This document shows positions 1 through 13,182 of a stretch of 64,000 nucleotides of DNA, in pieces. Source of the stretch: Anseranas semipalmata (Eukaryota; Chordata; Aves; Anseriformes; Anseranatidae). The notes under the pieces were generated by a model. It had not been told where the DNA came from. It made no database searches and saw only the letters and a list, made by a program, of their open reading frames with translations. Made by a program: the position numbers and the translations under genes. The stretch lies in NCBI GenBank assembly GCA_013399115.1, contig VXAA01000906.1, positions 165,515-229,514 on the forward strand, in the 5' to 3' direction. Position 1 is the first letter of the stretch; each line of letters begins with the position of its first letter.

Positions 1-2299
1 GCAGTCTTTTGGTCCCAGTGCTAAAGTTTCAGCTCCAGGCTGCTGGGAGCCCTGCCTGTGCTGTGTAAGTGTAACAGCTGTTCATGTTAGTAAAGTAGGT
101 TCAGATTTATATGTTAAAAAAATAGTGCTCATAAAAAAGAATATGGAACAATGACAACCATGGAAAAAGGTAATAATTTAAGTCATGAAAAATTAATCAG
201 GGAGAGATACATTATTTTTTTAAGCAAAATGTGTTGCAGTAGGGAAAAAAACTGTGGCTTTAATTAATTCTGCTTAACGTTAATAGAATAAGGTCAGGCA
301 CAGCAAAAACTGTTGAATAAAGCAAAAACATGTGAAAGATATATTCTCTGATGTTACTCATAATGAAGAAGGGTTATCTTGTGGTCAATACAGCACCATT
401 ATTTCTAAGTTAGAGGTACAACTGCTGAAAATATACAGTGGCTATAACAACTTACCTAACCAGATTGTGAAAAAGGGTTCACATAAAAAGTATTTTATGA
501 AATGATACTCCCATTTAGGTGATCACAATTTATGGCTATTTCTTGCTCTTAAATAACCCCAGTTTTGTTCAGTCCAAAATAAGCACTTCTCTAGCATGAA
601 TGAACTGCACGGTGTATTGGAAGTCGTGATGAAATGACAGGAAGGTATGTTTTGCAGTCAGTTCTTGCTAAAAGCCCCTGCGCTGAGGAATGGCTCTCAG
701 CCTGGCCATTTTGTGGGTCTGCAAAAGTTGAAGCTCTTGGGCTACAAATTTAAATATGTTGTTTATTGTCAGAGACAAGATCACACAGTGTCCCTTATGG
801 CACTGTACGGGGCCTATGGGCACAGCAACTTCCTTAAGAAGGAAAATGGTTTTAAAAACGTACACAAACATAAGAAACAAATGGGTTCACAGATAGTTCA
901 GGTTTCAACTGTGTATTGCTCACTTAGTCTTCAGCGTAGAGCAGGACACCATAGTGTGCAGGCCTTTTGGAGGGATCCACCTTTGCATTTAGGTGCATGC
1001 AATGCTGATGTGCACACATCTCCATGCTGCCCAGGTGCCTTTTAGAGGTGACAAAGTGATGCTTCTAGATTAGTCTGTGTTTTAAGTGACTGACTTCAGT
1101 TCCCCTGCACCACTGGTTGATAGTGGGAACTTGCATTAATTGCTTGTGTCTTGGCAAGCCCTGAGGGCACCTGGAGCCTTAATTGCCCAGAGCAGGCTCA
1201 CCTGTCCTCATCCAGCAGTCTCTACCCATAACTATATTTCTCTGGTTACCTGTAAGTCTTTAATGCTACTTTTCTCCTTTTGTAACACTGTAGTTGTGCA
1301 GGTGGGAACGTGAGCTTTTTTTGGTCCTGTAGAGCAGTGCTGGGACAGTCATCCTCTTGTTAAGTTGCTTTGGATTGTCTACAGCCTCTGTAATGAGTCT
1401 TTTTCTCTATTGAAACTGCTAAGACAGCTCCAGAGGGTGATACAGCCACCATTTATTTATCAACAAAGCAGACTACCATTTCTGTCCATGTACTACCTTT
1501 GACCAGTTTCTATATGGCTTTATCATGGAAGTCCCAGGGAGCTGCTGGGGTGTAACAGAAGGACGTCCTGTTGCCTAAATTGAGCGTGAGCCAGCAGAGC
1601 CTGTGCATTCCACAACTGAAGCAGGTAGCCTTCAGATCCCACGCGAGAGCTGTAAGACTTGGTTTGCTCATACAGCATGCCATCTCCCAGGAAGGTCCAG
1701 CTCTCGCGAAGGCTAGCTTGCAGATGCTGTGGTTGAGTGTTTTCACTGCCTTTAGTTCTCAGTTGAGTCTGTGACCATCCCAGGTGTCTGTTGCTTTGTC
1801 CGAGTTCCAGTGCTGCAAGGGATACGGCCTGATTTCTGATTTGTAGATGTGGCTTGATATTTTCTGTATTTGAAGATATTAAGGGGCATTTCTACCCAAG
1901 AACTGGGATGCGCACACCTTGATGCACACAGGCAATTACTCCTGTTTGTTAGCCTTCTTGGCCATGAAGGCTATGGCTATTGAAGCTACTGAAAGAGCAG
2001 CCAGCTTCAGTATTACAAGATCGAGCAGCGGAAGCCACCCAATCTATAAAATAAATGATCCCCACATTAGGAAAATGTGGGTATCTCTTACCCTTGTAGC
2101 TGTGACTTCTCCCTCCTGCTTAGGGAAGATCACAAGTTGTTAGGCATAGTGTGACCTTCTTGGGCAGAAAGTGTGTTATGCAAAAGCTGTATCTTCTGCT
2201 TTGGTGCTTATACTGCTGGTTACTTTGGATGAAGTTAATAGCATTGAGGCAGGGTCCATTTATAGTTCAATTAAAACTTTGGGTCTCATCTTGAAAATG
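1..2299. other. Non-coding stretch, nothing recognised
   Basis: AT-rich for the first 600 bases, then of mixed composition. Short open frames on both strands overlap each other and carry no recognisable protein motif or paired splice sites. I see no repeat family here. Confidence 0.6.
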
Positions 2300-2316
2300 T
2301 TTTTTTTTTTTTTTTT
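2300..2316. repeat. Poly(T) tract, 17 bases
   Basis: Uninterrupted run of T. On the minus strand this would be a poly(A), but no recognisable retroelement body lies next to it, so a simple mononucleotide repeat is the best call. Confidence 0.9.
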
Positions 2317-5170
2317 AAGTCCACATGTTGCTAAGTGTTGGTGTCTTGTTGCAAATTTTCTGACACGGGTTGTGTTCTCTAAAGCTGAAGTAAAAGTGTG
2401 GATTTAAAGAGCAGTCTTAAACTCATATTTCACCTTTTAAAAAGTGATAACCTTGTTTTTTAAGGAAAAGCCAGAAAGTTATGTAATTGTTTCATCTAGG
2501 GAGGGAAATTGTTTTTTTTAATGTTTCAAATCCCGATGCTTCCTGTTGGATGGTTGTTTGGTTTTTGAATGTTGTAACTTAGCAATACTGAGTAATTTGA
2601 GGCTGAATTATTATCTCTTATCTCTGACTGCCTTGCTGGGGATCAGATGGATTATCTCCTGTGGAATGGCTCAGGCACTGGTTTTACTGCACAGCCTACC
2701 TGCCCTTGACATTCAGTGCTTGTTTTCTTGGCTAACTTCTGCTTGTGTACAGATGTTCGTCAATAAACTTACGGTACCGAAACACATTTACTAAGTGAGC
2801 TGTGACCTGTTAGGGTTGCTCTTTCTGGATGAATGTCTTCGAGGTTTCAAAGGGTGTATAAGAGCCTCAGACTTGTACAGCTTTTGGTCCAAGTAGGAAA
2901 GAAACTTCTCAAATGTTACAGAAATGAGTTTCTATGTTTGTAAATACGATGGCTGGGGCATCTACCCTGCCTCTTCTTCGGAAAAAATAAAAATGATTGC
3001 GCACACACAGACTTTCACAAGGAGCAACTACATCTGCACTGTCATAAACTTACCACCTGCTACTCAGTGCCAGGAGCACGTTATTGCCACGAAGCGTTTT
3101 GCATCTTTTGCTGTCTTTACACTCGTGCAAGTTATATTGGTTTGTTCTGGGGGTACCAAACCCAGTCTGCTCTGACACTGATGCAGTGTGCTTCTTATGT
3201 CTGTCTGACAGGCTCTCATTCTGCAGTGTGTAAGAAAAGGTACCTGACCATCCCAGGGTGTTTTTAATGCTTGCTAACTTTCTAAGGCAGTTTAAGTATT
3301 TAGTGCAGTCATTTGAGGCAATAGTACCAAATTAAATATTGTCACTGATCACACGATAAGATATTGGGGCCATTTAATGAGCCTTTCCTTGAGAAGAACT
3401 TAACTCACCAGTGGGATGATTGCTCTCCATGGCGAGAGGCACCATGCCAGCGTAGAACATGCAGGAACTGAGTGATTTGTGGAAACCTTCTGTTGCCACG
3501 TGTATTCTTCAGTGATTTTTTTAGTTCTTAACTGTCCCTTCTGCACCCTGGATGATATGGCATGTCTGGATTCTAGATTAGCACTGGTGAAGTGGAGATT
3601 CATTACTGTTGAGCTGACCCATTTCCATAGTACCCTCTTCATCACCAGAGTAGTGCCCTAAGCCTGTGTTCCCTGACTGGTGCCGTATTTCTTATGAAGA
3701 CGCTGAATAATTGTGTATTTACCTCGTTCCATTTAACCTCAAGGTTTCTGTCTTCCATCCTCACAATTTGACTGATTTTTCTCCAAGCGGAAAACCACCT
3801 GATTGTGCTACTCTTTGGTGTTCCATTAGCCCTGGAGCTATTTCCCCTGCTGAGAGCTGCTGCCTAAACTGACGGCCACTGAGAAGGAGGATCACGTAGT
3901 GGGACATTTTTGTTAGCCTGTTTTGGGATGACAATAGATGCCTTTCACTACGCAGAGAATCATTAGATAAACATTTTCTTACATGCCTCAAAGGGGCATC
4001 ATTTCATAGTGTATGTATTATCGGGCTGCTTTGTAGGGATAGTGGAAGGGGAGAAGACCTTTCCAGCTGGTGTTTTGTCTCCAGATGCAGTTCTTCAAGC
4101 TGGGTTTCCCAGCCCTTTTGGGTAGGGAATGGATTTTAAATGTTGGCTTAGGGTCTGGAGCATATTCAACCCATCATTCTATAAATTGCTGCTCTATTAA
4201 ACAGCCTTCTCGGGTAGCTGAGACACTGAGTTTGTTGATGTTAAATAATACCAAGGGCCTTATTTTCACACAGAAGCAAGGAAAGATTGCTACCAGCGCA
4301 GGTCTTCGGTCAGACACCTCTAATGCTCTGTTGTTGAAAGATGTTTTACCCTCTCTTCTGAGACGCAGGGGAAATTAGAAGGTAGTGTGGCCTAATGCAA
4401 GCCCTTACCTCTGCCCCAAAGAGGGTGGGAGGTCAAGGATGCTCTAAGGAAGTTGTATAAATTACCTAAAGCTAGCAGATGGAGAGGCTGCTTAGATTTA
4501 CTGACAGGTCTCTAAGAGTTTGGCATTGTCTCAGGCTTGCCAAGGGTTTGCATTGGGTTGTTCTCCTTCTCTTGTCTCTTCAGTATGCTTTTCCATTGAC
4601 ACTGCCTCAGGTAGAGGAGACCTGAATGAGCTTTACTCCTAATGTTTCTACCTTTGGAGATGCATTAATCGAGGCATAGCTTTCCAAAGCAGGTGGTTAC
4701 ACTGGCGTTTCTCTCCCAGGCTTCTGTCGGTAAGAAGCTTATAACTGTGGCAACAAATCTAGGACCTGCTGTCATTCCAAGAATCTTATTTTTTTTATTA
4801 AAGACCATTGGAAGCAAGCCTGTTGGTCATCAGTATTTTTATTTAAAAAGACCAGCTGCATCATCTTGGAATTTATTTATTCTTGGAAAGCAAAAGAGTG
4901 TCTCCTGGGAGCGTGTATGGGTTTTGACCCCTCGGGCTGCAGGTGAAATGAACAAAAGCTAATGTCTACTCCCACTGGTCAGAAGATCCTACTGTATAAA
5001 CACATTAATATGTATATATTTTGTGTCTGTATACAACTATGCTCTGTTAATGCTTCTTAAAGCAACAGCAGAAGAACATGTTCCAAATGGTAAATTAACT
5101 TTACCGATCCTCCTTAAAGTGAGGACGTTATTTCATATGATGTAGGTTGCCATTGGCTGTGTGAGTAGGA
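2317..5170. other. Non-coding stretch, nothing firm
   Basis: No repeat or gene is recognised. Two AT-rich patches, about 3290-3390 and 4960-5060, contain TAAT-type motifs and might be weak regulatory sequence, but the signal is too thin to call. The open frame at 4693-4962 lacks convincing exon borders. Confidence 0.5.
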
Positions 5171-5600
5171 GGTCTCTCAACAATATCCAGCATGATTTTC
5201 CTATCTAATTCATTCACTGAAGCCACAATTCAGTATTTCTGACATCAGCCTTAATTCCCATAGTGGCCATTGTGGCCTCAAAAGCATTGAACTGTGGCCT
5301 TACTGAATGAATCAGGCAGGAGAAATAGCGATAATCATCAAGGAGGAAAGTGTATATTTATACGCACATCATTGTAATTGGTAATAGCTGGAAGGGAAAT
5401 GCGGAAGAAATACATAAGGGTTTTAATGAGGATTTTGAGTAGCAGTTCTCTAACCACACTGCAGGAGTAATTACTCATCAGAGCTATAACTCGGAGATTA
5501 TCATAATGCAGCTTCATGAAAGTGAAAGAGAAGAACTCTTCAAAAAAATAAATCAGTGTTTCCTTTTGACAGCAGGCGCTTTAGCCCTGCCAACACATTT
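5171..5600. promoter_or_regulatory. Candidate conserved non-coding element (enhancer-like)
   Basis: Unique AT-rich sequence free of repeats and open frames, dense in TAAT/ATTA homeodomain cores and GATA-like strings such as gcgataatcatc. It includes the perfect 12-base palindrome gagtaattactc at 5465-5476. This texture is typical of vertebrate developmental enhancers. Conservation is inferred, not measured. Confidence 0.4.
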
Positions 5601-8600
5601 TTACTATGTAGTCATTTCAACATCAAAGATCTAAATGATGCGTAAGATTTCATGGCTAGCCCTGTGGTTTAAATGTTATGACTGATCGAGGCAGAAGAAA
5701 TACCTTTTCATTTCACTGTGATGGTACAGGAAAGTCTCATGTTGTATGGAAAGAAACTACCATTTTTTTCTATACCCTTTCCTCTTCACCACACATCTAA
5801 AGTTTTCCCCTACTGTTAAAGCAGTTCAGTCTAAACAACGAAGCACCGTAGGCAGGCTGTACAAAGCTCAGCTCCGTTTCCATGTTTATTAGCTTGCGAG
5901 ACTTGTAACGATGGCCACAGGAGAAGCCCTGCTTGCTGAGGAGGGAGGGGAATCAGCAGAGCTTTACCTCCCAGCGAAATGCTGGCAAACGGGACTTTGG
6001 CATGCAGCTGTCAGGGGTCTGTGTGCTCTAAGGGATGTCCTGTGGTCGTACTGAGATGTCGGGTTTAAACCTTCACCTTTTCTCCTCAGCTAACTAAAAG
6101 GAGTAGAAAGAAGTCCTTCTACCATAAGTTGGGACACAAACCAAGCTAAGGCAGACGATGGGGCATCTCCAGGCATGGAGGGGGACATGGCTGAACCTTT
6201 AGGTAGGTGAGGGTGTGATTAAGAACACCTAGGCCGATGAAGACCTGCTGTGTGTGCTCTGAGAAGTGATGAGACCAGAAGGACATGGGGAAATGTGAGT
6301 TGCTTACCTAGAACAAAAGTCCCCTGTATGATATGTCAGATGGAAAGCCACGTTCTTAGTAATGGAGCTGATCATTTCCCTGACTGCAGATGTGCTGCTC
6401 TGGCTGGCACAGCCTTAGCTTGTGCTAGAGGCCAGCAGAGTGATTGGCTTATCCTTGGGATTGATTTTTTTCCCATCTTTCACTTCTGTAACTTCCAGTT
6501 CTGATAGGAGTGTGTGTGGCATGGGGTTGTTTGTGTGGGGCCTACAGTAAGAGGTGTGTTTGTTTGAATTAGTTGAAGCAGGGAAGGTCCATGTTTAAAA
6601 TCGGACATCTGGGTATGACTGAGATGACGTTTTCTAACAGAAGATTCAGTGTTAAAAGTATATGTTTATAAATAGCAGGGGAAATAGAACACATGTAGAT
6701 ATAGCTTTGATGTTTATGAAGTAAGAAGTTTTTATTTGGACATAAGTTTAGTAATTAACAACTCTAGGGCCATTTGTTAATTTTGAAAGTAAATCACTAG
6801 TAAGTTGGAATTCCATTTATTTTGACCACTTTGCTGCTGCCTAACATACCAACAGTGTGTAGCAGAGTGCGCCTCCAGGATGTCACATGTACCAGGTGTG
6901 AGGAAACACACGCATGCTCAATTTCCACTTTTCCTAGCTTTCATGAAATAGGCTGTGTTATAGTAAGGGATTTTGAGGAGGATGAGGAGGAAACTCGCAA
7001 GGCAAAGGAAGTCCGGTGCAGGGTGTAGGACTCAGCTGACTGATGCCAAAGGTAATGCAAGTGCTGGGGTAAGCTATTTGTGTATCATGTGGTTTGCTGA
7101 GTAGTTCTGTTTTAAATGCTATAAAGCTTTTGCATGTGTGGGGAAAGACCTTTACTTTTCATAGCTTTATTTATTTGGAAGCTGCTAAATATGCAGAGCA
7201 GTGCCCCAAGCCAAGAGAAGCTGGGCTTCTTCTCTTGAATTGCTGACAAGGATCATGATAGTAATAAAAATCACATCCCCAAAACTGCCACCAGTAACTG
7301 AAACGTATGTATTTTTACTTGAAACACCAGCTAGATGTCTGGTGATAGGGGTGTGACAAAGAAACTGAATAGAGAAGAACCTCTGAAGCCAGCTCCTGTG
7401 TGGGCACATGATGCTTCTCAGAGGAGGGCTTATCCTTCGCTAGTCCATGAATATTTTTTTATGGGGGATTCATACTGATGTGCTCAGGGCAGCATAGAGA
7501 CTTTTTTTTTTCCTTTTTTCTCCTTCAGTTTTGCACAGTATCTGCATGAGGCAGACAAAGGTGACACTGTGGTTCCCCTGGAGACAGGAGCACGATCTTA
7601 GCCCTTCCTATGGCTTCAATTGGGCTCGTGGGATGCATGCTGGGCTTGTGAATCCATAAGAAAAAGCACCCCTTGTTACATACAGAAAAAAGGGAAAGAA
7701 AATAAAGCTATTCTATCTGTGGCTTGGAAACTGCTTAGGTTTTTTTTAGCAGAGGTATGAATGAAGGCCTCATGCACAGCTGGCTTTGGAAAGATTCAGC
7801 AGCTGAAGCCTATCATTGGGCCACTGCCTGGAGGGATTGGGCCAAAATCTGAGATCCTCATCTCTACCTCTTCCAGAGTGGCATCCAATCAAATTCCCCT
7901 GACTCTCTGAGTGTCTACTGGGGGAGGTAGAAAATACTTCATAATCTTAATAACATTACTCTAATTTGAAAACAAAAAGGAGGGAAGGAGTCCAGGGAAG
8001 ACTAATTGCCTGGAAGCTGTTAAGAGAACATAATGATCCTAAAACAATCTACAGGAATTACTCTCTTAAATTTTTCCGAAAAGTCCTTCAACCTTCTATC
8101 CTACCTACTGCTGGTCCGCAGGTGGAAGGCAGTGCACTGTAATTGTGAGTTTTCTGGTTTGAGCCTGTCATTCTGAACTCTAGGCTGCTCTGATGACCAG
8201 TGTTTTGTTGCACCGAGCTGCTTCAGGAGGGGTCCAGTACTCTGCGTGTGGGCCACGGCTCAGACGACAACTCGACATGAGGAGCGGCGGTCTGCATTCT
8301 GCTCCGAGAGCGTGTTGCTTGGGATGCAGGAGCTGTGCTGGATGTCATCAGTGTGGTGGTGGCTGTACCTGTTTGTCTGTCAGGGACACTGGATGGAGGC
8401 ATCCGCACGTTAGTGGTGAGATGGAGCTACTTGGAGGAAATGTACGAGGCAGTGACACACCGTTGAGGTCAGGTTGTGTATGTATGCACACATCGGTTGC
8501 TGAGTCTCACTCATGCAGTGATGTTACCTTTGTTATCCTTTTAGTCAAAATGGCTTCACAACTGTACAGTAATCACTGTGAATGGCACGAGGTTAATATA

Positions 8601-9419
8601 TCTAGGATAATATGAAACAACATATCTGGTTACCAATAGGGAAGAAAATTCAGTAGGGAAACTCGGTGCTGCAGCACGAGCAGCCTCCAGGGCTGACCCC
8701 TTGTACTTGCGGAGCTTTCTCGGTGCTCAGGGACCTGGCCAAAGTCCCGGCCCAGATGCAGAAAATAGCTGTGGGGAGCTGGCAGAAAAGTCAGCTAGCA
8801 TCCTCCTCCTGATGGTGTTTTCCTCTGTGGCTGAGGCACTGGCTAACTTGTTTATGGCCTGGAATTGATATGGTCATTGGGTACCTCTTGGAGGGCTTTG
8901 ACCTTCGTCTGACAGAGGCTGTCAGTGCGGTGAGCAATGTGCTGGGGCAGGCTGAGTCTCACAGGGCAGGAGCACTGCAGTAAGGCTGGCGTTTCTCACC
9001 CAGCGACCATCAAAGCTTTTGTGGGAGCGCCGGCTCACTGAAAAGTGCGTGAGCAAGCGCTCTGCCATGAGAGCTGCGGTGGGGTGGTCGGTCATCCTCG
9101 CCTTTCTACGAGCGGCATTGCCTTTGCTGGAGGAGGCACAGGTAAGGGGTTCCCTCTTCTGCCAAAGTCGCCATGTCAGAACAGTATGGCAGATAATGAA
9201 ACGTGAAAATACAAATAGCTTGGAGCCAACAAGGCATTTAGTTGAAAATGAATGAAAAATAAATATTCCCCTGTAGAGCAAGCAGGATACGTTCTGGACC
9301 TGTCTTTCCAGTGACCTACAGGATTTTAAGAGAAGAGCTTCAGAATTTTATTGGCATTGCCACTATTAGACGAACTTTTCTTTCTCTTCTCCCCAGACTG
9401 GGGTCAGCTTTAAAGAGAG
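5601..9419. other. Non-coding stretch with a pyrimidine tract
   Basis: Mostly featureless. A long pyrimidine run ending in tccttcag at about 7501-7528 looks like a strong splice acceptor on the plus strand, but the sequence after it does not stay open in a protein-like frame. The 140-codon frame at 8193-8615 lies in a CpG-containing stretch, is cysteine-rich and low-complexity in character, and has no known motif; I regard it as chance. Confidence 0.5.
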
Positions 9420-9740
9420 CATTAAGTGAATGGCTAATGGAATTAAGGGTATAATAATAGAAGGATATAGTGAGACAATTGTATTAACAAGAAATAAATC
9501 ATGTTGAGTGTAAGGTAAGTGTTTTTTAATTGATTGATGGGAAGGATGCTCCATAGGTTTTTTTGAGGACTAACAGCCACTTGCCTTCCCATCTACAGTA
9601 AAAAGCCAGAAGGGAAAAAAGAGATAAGAAAATTATGCAGCGGGGAGATAAATTATTCAGAGAAGATGGCCATTTTGCGCTTACATCACTAATGTGAAAA
9701 AGCATTAAATCTTTGACACCAGCTGCATTCCTCAGAGGTT
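9420..9740. promoter_or_regulatory. Candidate conserved non-coding element
   Basis: AT-rich unique block with repeated attaa, taat and caattg strings, for example near 9420-9500 and around tcactaatgtg at 9680-9700. No repeat family matches. Called from composition and motif density only. Confidence 0.3.
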
Positions 9741-10861
9741 GTAGTGGCTGGAACAAGGTATTAGAGATTACGGCTAGAACAGTGCTTCGACTTCCCTGGA
9801 TGCCTTAAGTGGCTTTCCAAGGTGATCTAGTAAGTAACGACGCAGCAAGGGCTGTGATACCCAGTTCTGACTTTATTTTGTTTTACTCTGGTGACTTGAT
9901 CTCTAGTGATATCAGCTCCTGTGTTCTACGTAGCGTGGCCTGGAGATGCAGGCAGCATGTGTAGAGGGTAATAAAACCCAGTGGCTATTCCAGGCGTGGA
10001 GCTTGAATCTTGTGTTGGACGGGCAGACCACCTCAGCTTCCTCATGCCTATATGCCGTGCTCTCCTGTCCATCAGAGAGGCTGTGGTGGCAGAGCAGGCC
10101 GCTGTGTATCGCAGTACAGGCTTCACTTGAAAGAAAGTGTTTGATAAGCCTTGTCTGGAAAGGTTTTGGGCGTGAAAACAACAGGAAACCAATGGGAGTG
10201 CACGGGTCTCAGGATGAGTTTAGGTTCACTGTATTTCAACAAAAACATTTAAGGATGTGTGACAAGACACTGAACCTTTCACAGACCATCAGCATAAAAG
10301 TTATTTTTCTCAAAAAAGAGTAACTCCTGGCTTTTGTGCCATTTCAACAGACGACAGATTTCATGCACAGCCCCTTAGTGAGTGTTAACAGGTCCATCGG
10401 AGTTCAAAACTCTGGATGAGCCTCACCAGGCAACTTAAATGCAGCTGTGACACTGCTGTTTGCTGCCTATGTGAATTACATCTGATCCCATGCTGTTTCT
10501 AAATTGAAGGAACAGAAGCCTGTATAGTTTATCGATGGGTTTGTGTATCTCTCCCTTAAAGGAAAACAAAAACGGTTTCTGAAAACTCTGCATGGTAAAA
10601 TGCAATAAAAATAGAACAGAGCTCTAAGATTTTTTTTTGAAAGACAGTGTCTCCTTATATAGGTAAGCTTCTTGCAAACTTGATGGATTGGCAGCTCGGG
10701 ATATTGCTGTTTTCCCTCAAGATGGATCTGCTTCTACCCTGTGTTGCTGCTGTCCTGCAGGACTCGCTAAATGCCTGTCTTTGCATCAGTGGTGTCCTGT
10801 GGTCAGCCTGTCGCTGACTTGTCAGTAACCGATCGTACCAATTTTTGACCATACCGTGGTG
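9741..10861. other. Non-coding stretch, nothing recognised
   Basis: Open frames on both strands between 9912 and 10323 shadow each other and show no family motif. There is an eight-base T run near 10631. Confidence 0.6.
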
Positions 10862-11070
10862 TCATTTGCTGTAAATTAATTTACTTTTGCCATTAACTAC
10901 AGACACTATGCGGTCAATGCAATTTTGTCCATTAAAGACAATAACCCTAGCCAAGCTCTTTGATGCTATTCTTAGTTCACCCCTTGGGACTACTCTACTT
11001 GCATCTCCAGAGGTACTGGTAAATTTATATTATCATTTCTTGTCTAATATTCTTGATTTGTTGGCTTCTC
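10862..11070. promoter_or_regulatory. Candidate conserved non-coding element with a homeodomain palindrome
   Basis: Begins with the perfect 14-base palindrome gtaaattaatttac (10871-10884), followed by ccattaac, gtcaatgc, ccattaaag and similar motifs. The block is unique and AT-rich and lies directly before the longer palindrome at 11079. Conservation is inferred. Confidence 0.35.
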
Positions 11071-11078
11071 TTTAATAG

Positions 11079-11100
11079 AGAAGCTCTGCGCAGAGCTTCT
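11079..11100. repeat. Perfect 22-base palindrome
   Basis: Two 11-base arms, agaagctctgc and gcagagcttct, abut with no spacer and match exactly. This can form a hairpin in RNA or bind a symmetric protein dimer. No known family is recognised. Confidence 0.9.
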
Positions 11101-11367
11101 TTGCACAGAGTAATCTCAGGCGCGTGTAAGATTTGGGAGGAAAATGAAATTGCAGGTACATATCCCCTTGCATAAGAGAAGAGTCAACTAAGCTGTACAC
11201 AGGTTAGCAGATGTGCAAAGCTGGACCAGGACTTCTGTCTGTCAGTGGGCTGTGGAGTATTTTATTTTCTATCCCTCTGTAAGGCAAATGCTCCCGAAGC
11301 CTAACACGCTGCATGAAGTGAATGTGACTGTGTAAAATAGGCCTTAACTTCTGCTTAGCCCAGAATT

Positions 11368-11424
11368 GGTCAGGCAGTTGGACTCGACGATCTTCGTAGG
11401 TCACTTCCAGTTGAACTGTTCTTT
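11368..11424 (+). mobile_element. CR1 LINE 3'-end fragment
   Basis: The string ttggactcgacgatcttcg, followed by taggtcacttccagttgaactgttct, matches the sense 3' end of avian CR1 (ttggactagatgatctc..aggtcccttccaac). The terminal 8-base repeats are lost and substitutions are numerous, so the copy is old and truncated. Confidence 0.7.
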
Positions 11425-13169
11425 AACAAATCTAATACTTGTCTGTTTCGGACAGTGGTCATCTTTGTTTCCATATACTCAGATGGACAGAAATGACTGG
11501 TTTTAGTGAAAAACACGGTGGGGTATCCTGGGTTGCTCTACACAGTCCTAGAATGTCTCACAAGCTCTGTAGCTATTTAGATAGTTTACTGATGGGAGTC
11601 ATACTGTAAATAACTTTGTAAAACCATGATTTAAAGGATGCCTGTTACTAATGTAATACAGGGAGACTGAGCTGATAGATATGTGAACACATGTCCCTGA
11701 CTTATCCTGAGTAGCAAAGGGTTTAGGTTTTTGTCTTACAAAGCTGTGTCAGTGCCTTCTGCTTATTAGCCATTGTTAGTCTGTGCATAGGTGCTTTCTG
11801 AACTCATGTTTTACTCTAGCGGTTTAGAAAACTAGAGACTGTAGTGAGTAGGGGAGAACCTCTTGTGATAACAACTTCATTCCTTCTTGTGCTTGTCCAG
11901 TTCAATGAAGAATAGTTGTGCTTCAGATGTCTTTAACAAAGTTAGTTGAATATTTTCTTTACAGGTGGTTCTTACCTAAGAGCAGAAGCACACACTGGCT
12001 TGATTCTTGACAGTACCTAAGCGGCAGGCAGCTGTGACTTGGCCATCCAGCCTGTAAAAGGGAGGAAAGTCCATGAAGGATGAGGTGGAGCCAGCATCTG
12101 TGCAGGATGCCCAGGGACTCGGTTCCTCAAAGAGCGCATGTGTTCTGCTCTGCCTGTGGTGTGGGAACACTTCTCGTCATTCTTCATCACTGTATTTTGG
12201 CCATAGAGAATTAAAAGGCGGTGTAGGGTATTGTGTATTGGTTATAGTATGCAGTGTTGGATGCACTGAGCAGAAAGACCTTGTCTTCCAGTTATGGGCC
12301 TGTAGCACTCCAAGGCATGTCGGAAGCATCAGTGCTGGGGAACATGGCAAAGTCTGGACTACCAAACTCTGAAAAACAGGAAAACAAAAGCGATTTATGA
12401 GATGCTTGTGCCAACATGTGGGACAGAGGCTGAATGCTAAGTGGAGAGACTTGAACAGGCAAGAGATGATGGGAAAAACACCTCCATTTCTTTGGGTTAA
12501 TGCAGTACACTAGCCTTTCACCCCTGGAGACAGTAGGATCAATTTGGGTTTGGGTCACAAGTGGAAATGAGATTACTGAGCTCAGGCTAATCTCCAGCGA
12601 ACATTTGTCTACATTACCGAGTCCTTGTGTGATGCGGTGGGGATGGCCAGTGGTGCTTTCAGGGCGGCTGGGGAGCTGGGGCTGCCTCAGCACTCGTGCT
12701 GTGGTAATGTTAGGACAGCGCCACATCGTTGTGGTGAAGAGGCATTGCTCCAAAACACGTCGACTGAGACCGATGTTACCTTTGGCGGAGCTGCACGAAA
12801 AGAATGGACAGGAGCAGAATTAAGGAGTAAAATCAAGTTTTCATGTGGTGTTGTGGGAGATGATGGAGATGATTTTAATGGTGATGTCCTTCAGTGAGAA
12901 GGATGGCCAAAAGAAGAGGCTGCCTAAATCATAGCGCGAGATAAGAGGATAAAAAATAGCTTTGATTTTAAGGAGAGAAAGGAGAGGGGTATGAATGCTG
13001 CAAAAAAGAAGGGTTGGATCAGAAGATCACTAGATGACAGCCTTTGACTGATGGGCACTAAAGGGGGTTGTTGCTGATGCTGGAGAATTTGAGATGGAGA
13101 ATAAATACCATACTTTTGCATTCTAGCAATTGCCCGTTCAAGTTAGAAGTAGCAGGTAGCTGAGTTAAA
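11425..13169. other. Non-coding stretch, nothing recognised
   Basis: Contains several overlapping open frames between 11976 and 12897 in at least four frames, none with a recognisable domain. The sequence is moderately GC-rich, which lengthens chance frames. Confidence 0.55.
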
Positions 13170-13182
13170 GTTAACTGTTAAC
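13170..13182. promoter_or_regulatory. HNF1-like inverted half-sites
   Basis: gttaactgttaac is close to the HNF1 consensus GTTAATNATTAAC, differing at two positions. A second ttaacttgaagttaa arrangement lies 35 bases downstream. A single motif match like this occurs by chance, so function is only a suggestion. Confidence 0.2.

Noticed and set aside
7501..7528. Strong pyrimidine tract with AG as a real splice acceptor
   Set aside because: No protein-like open frame follows; likely a decoy in intronic or intergenic DNA.
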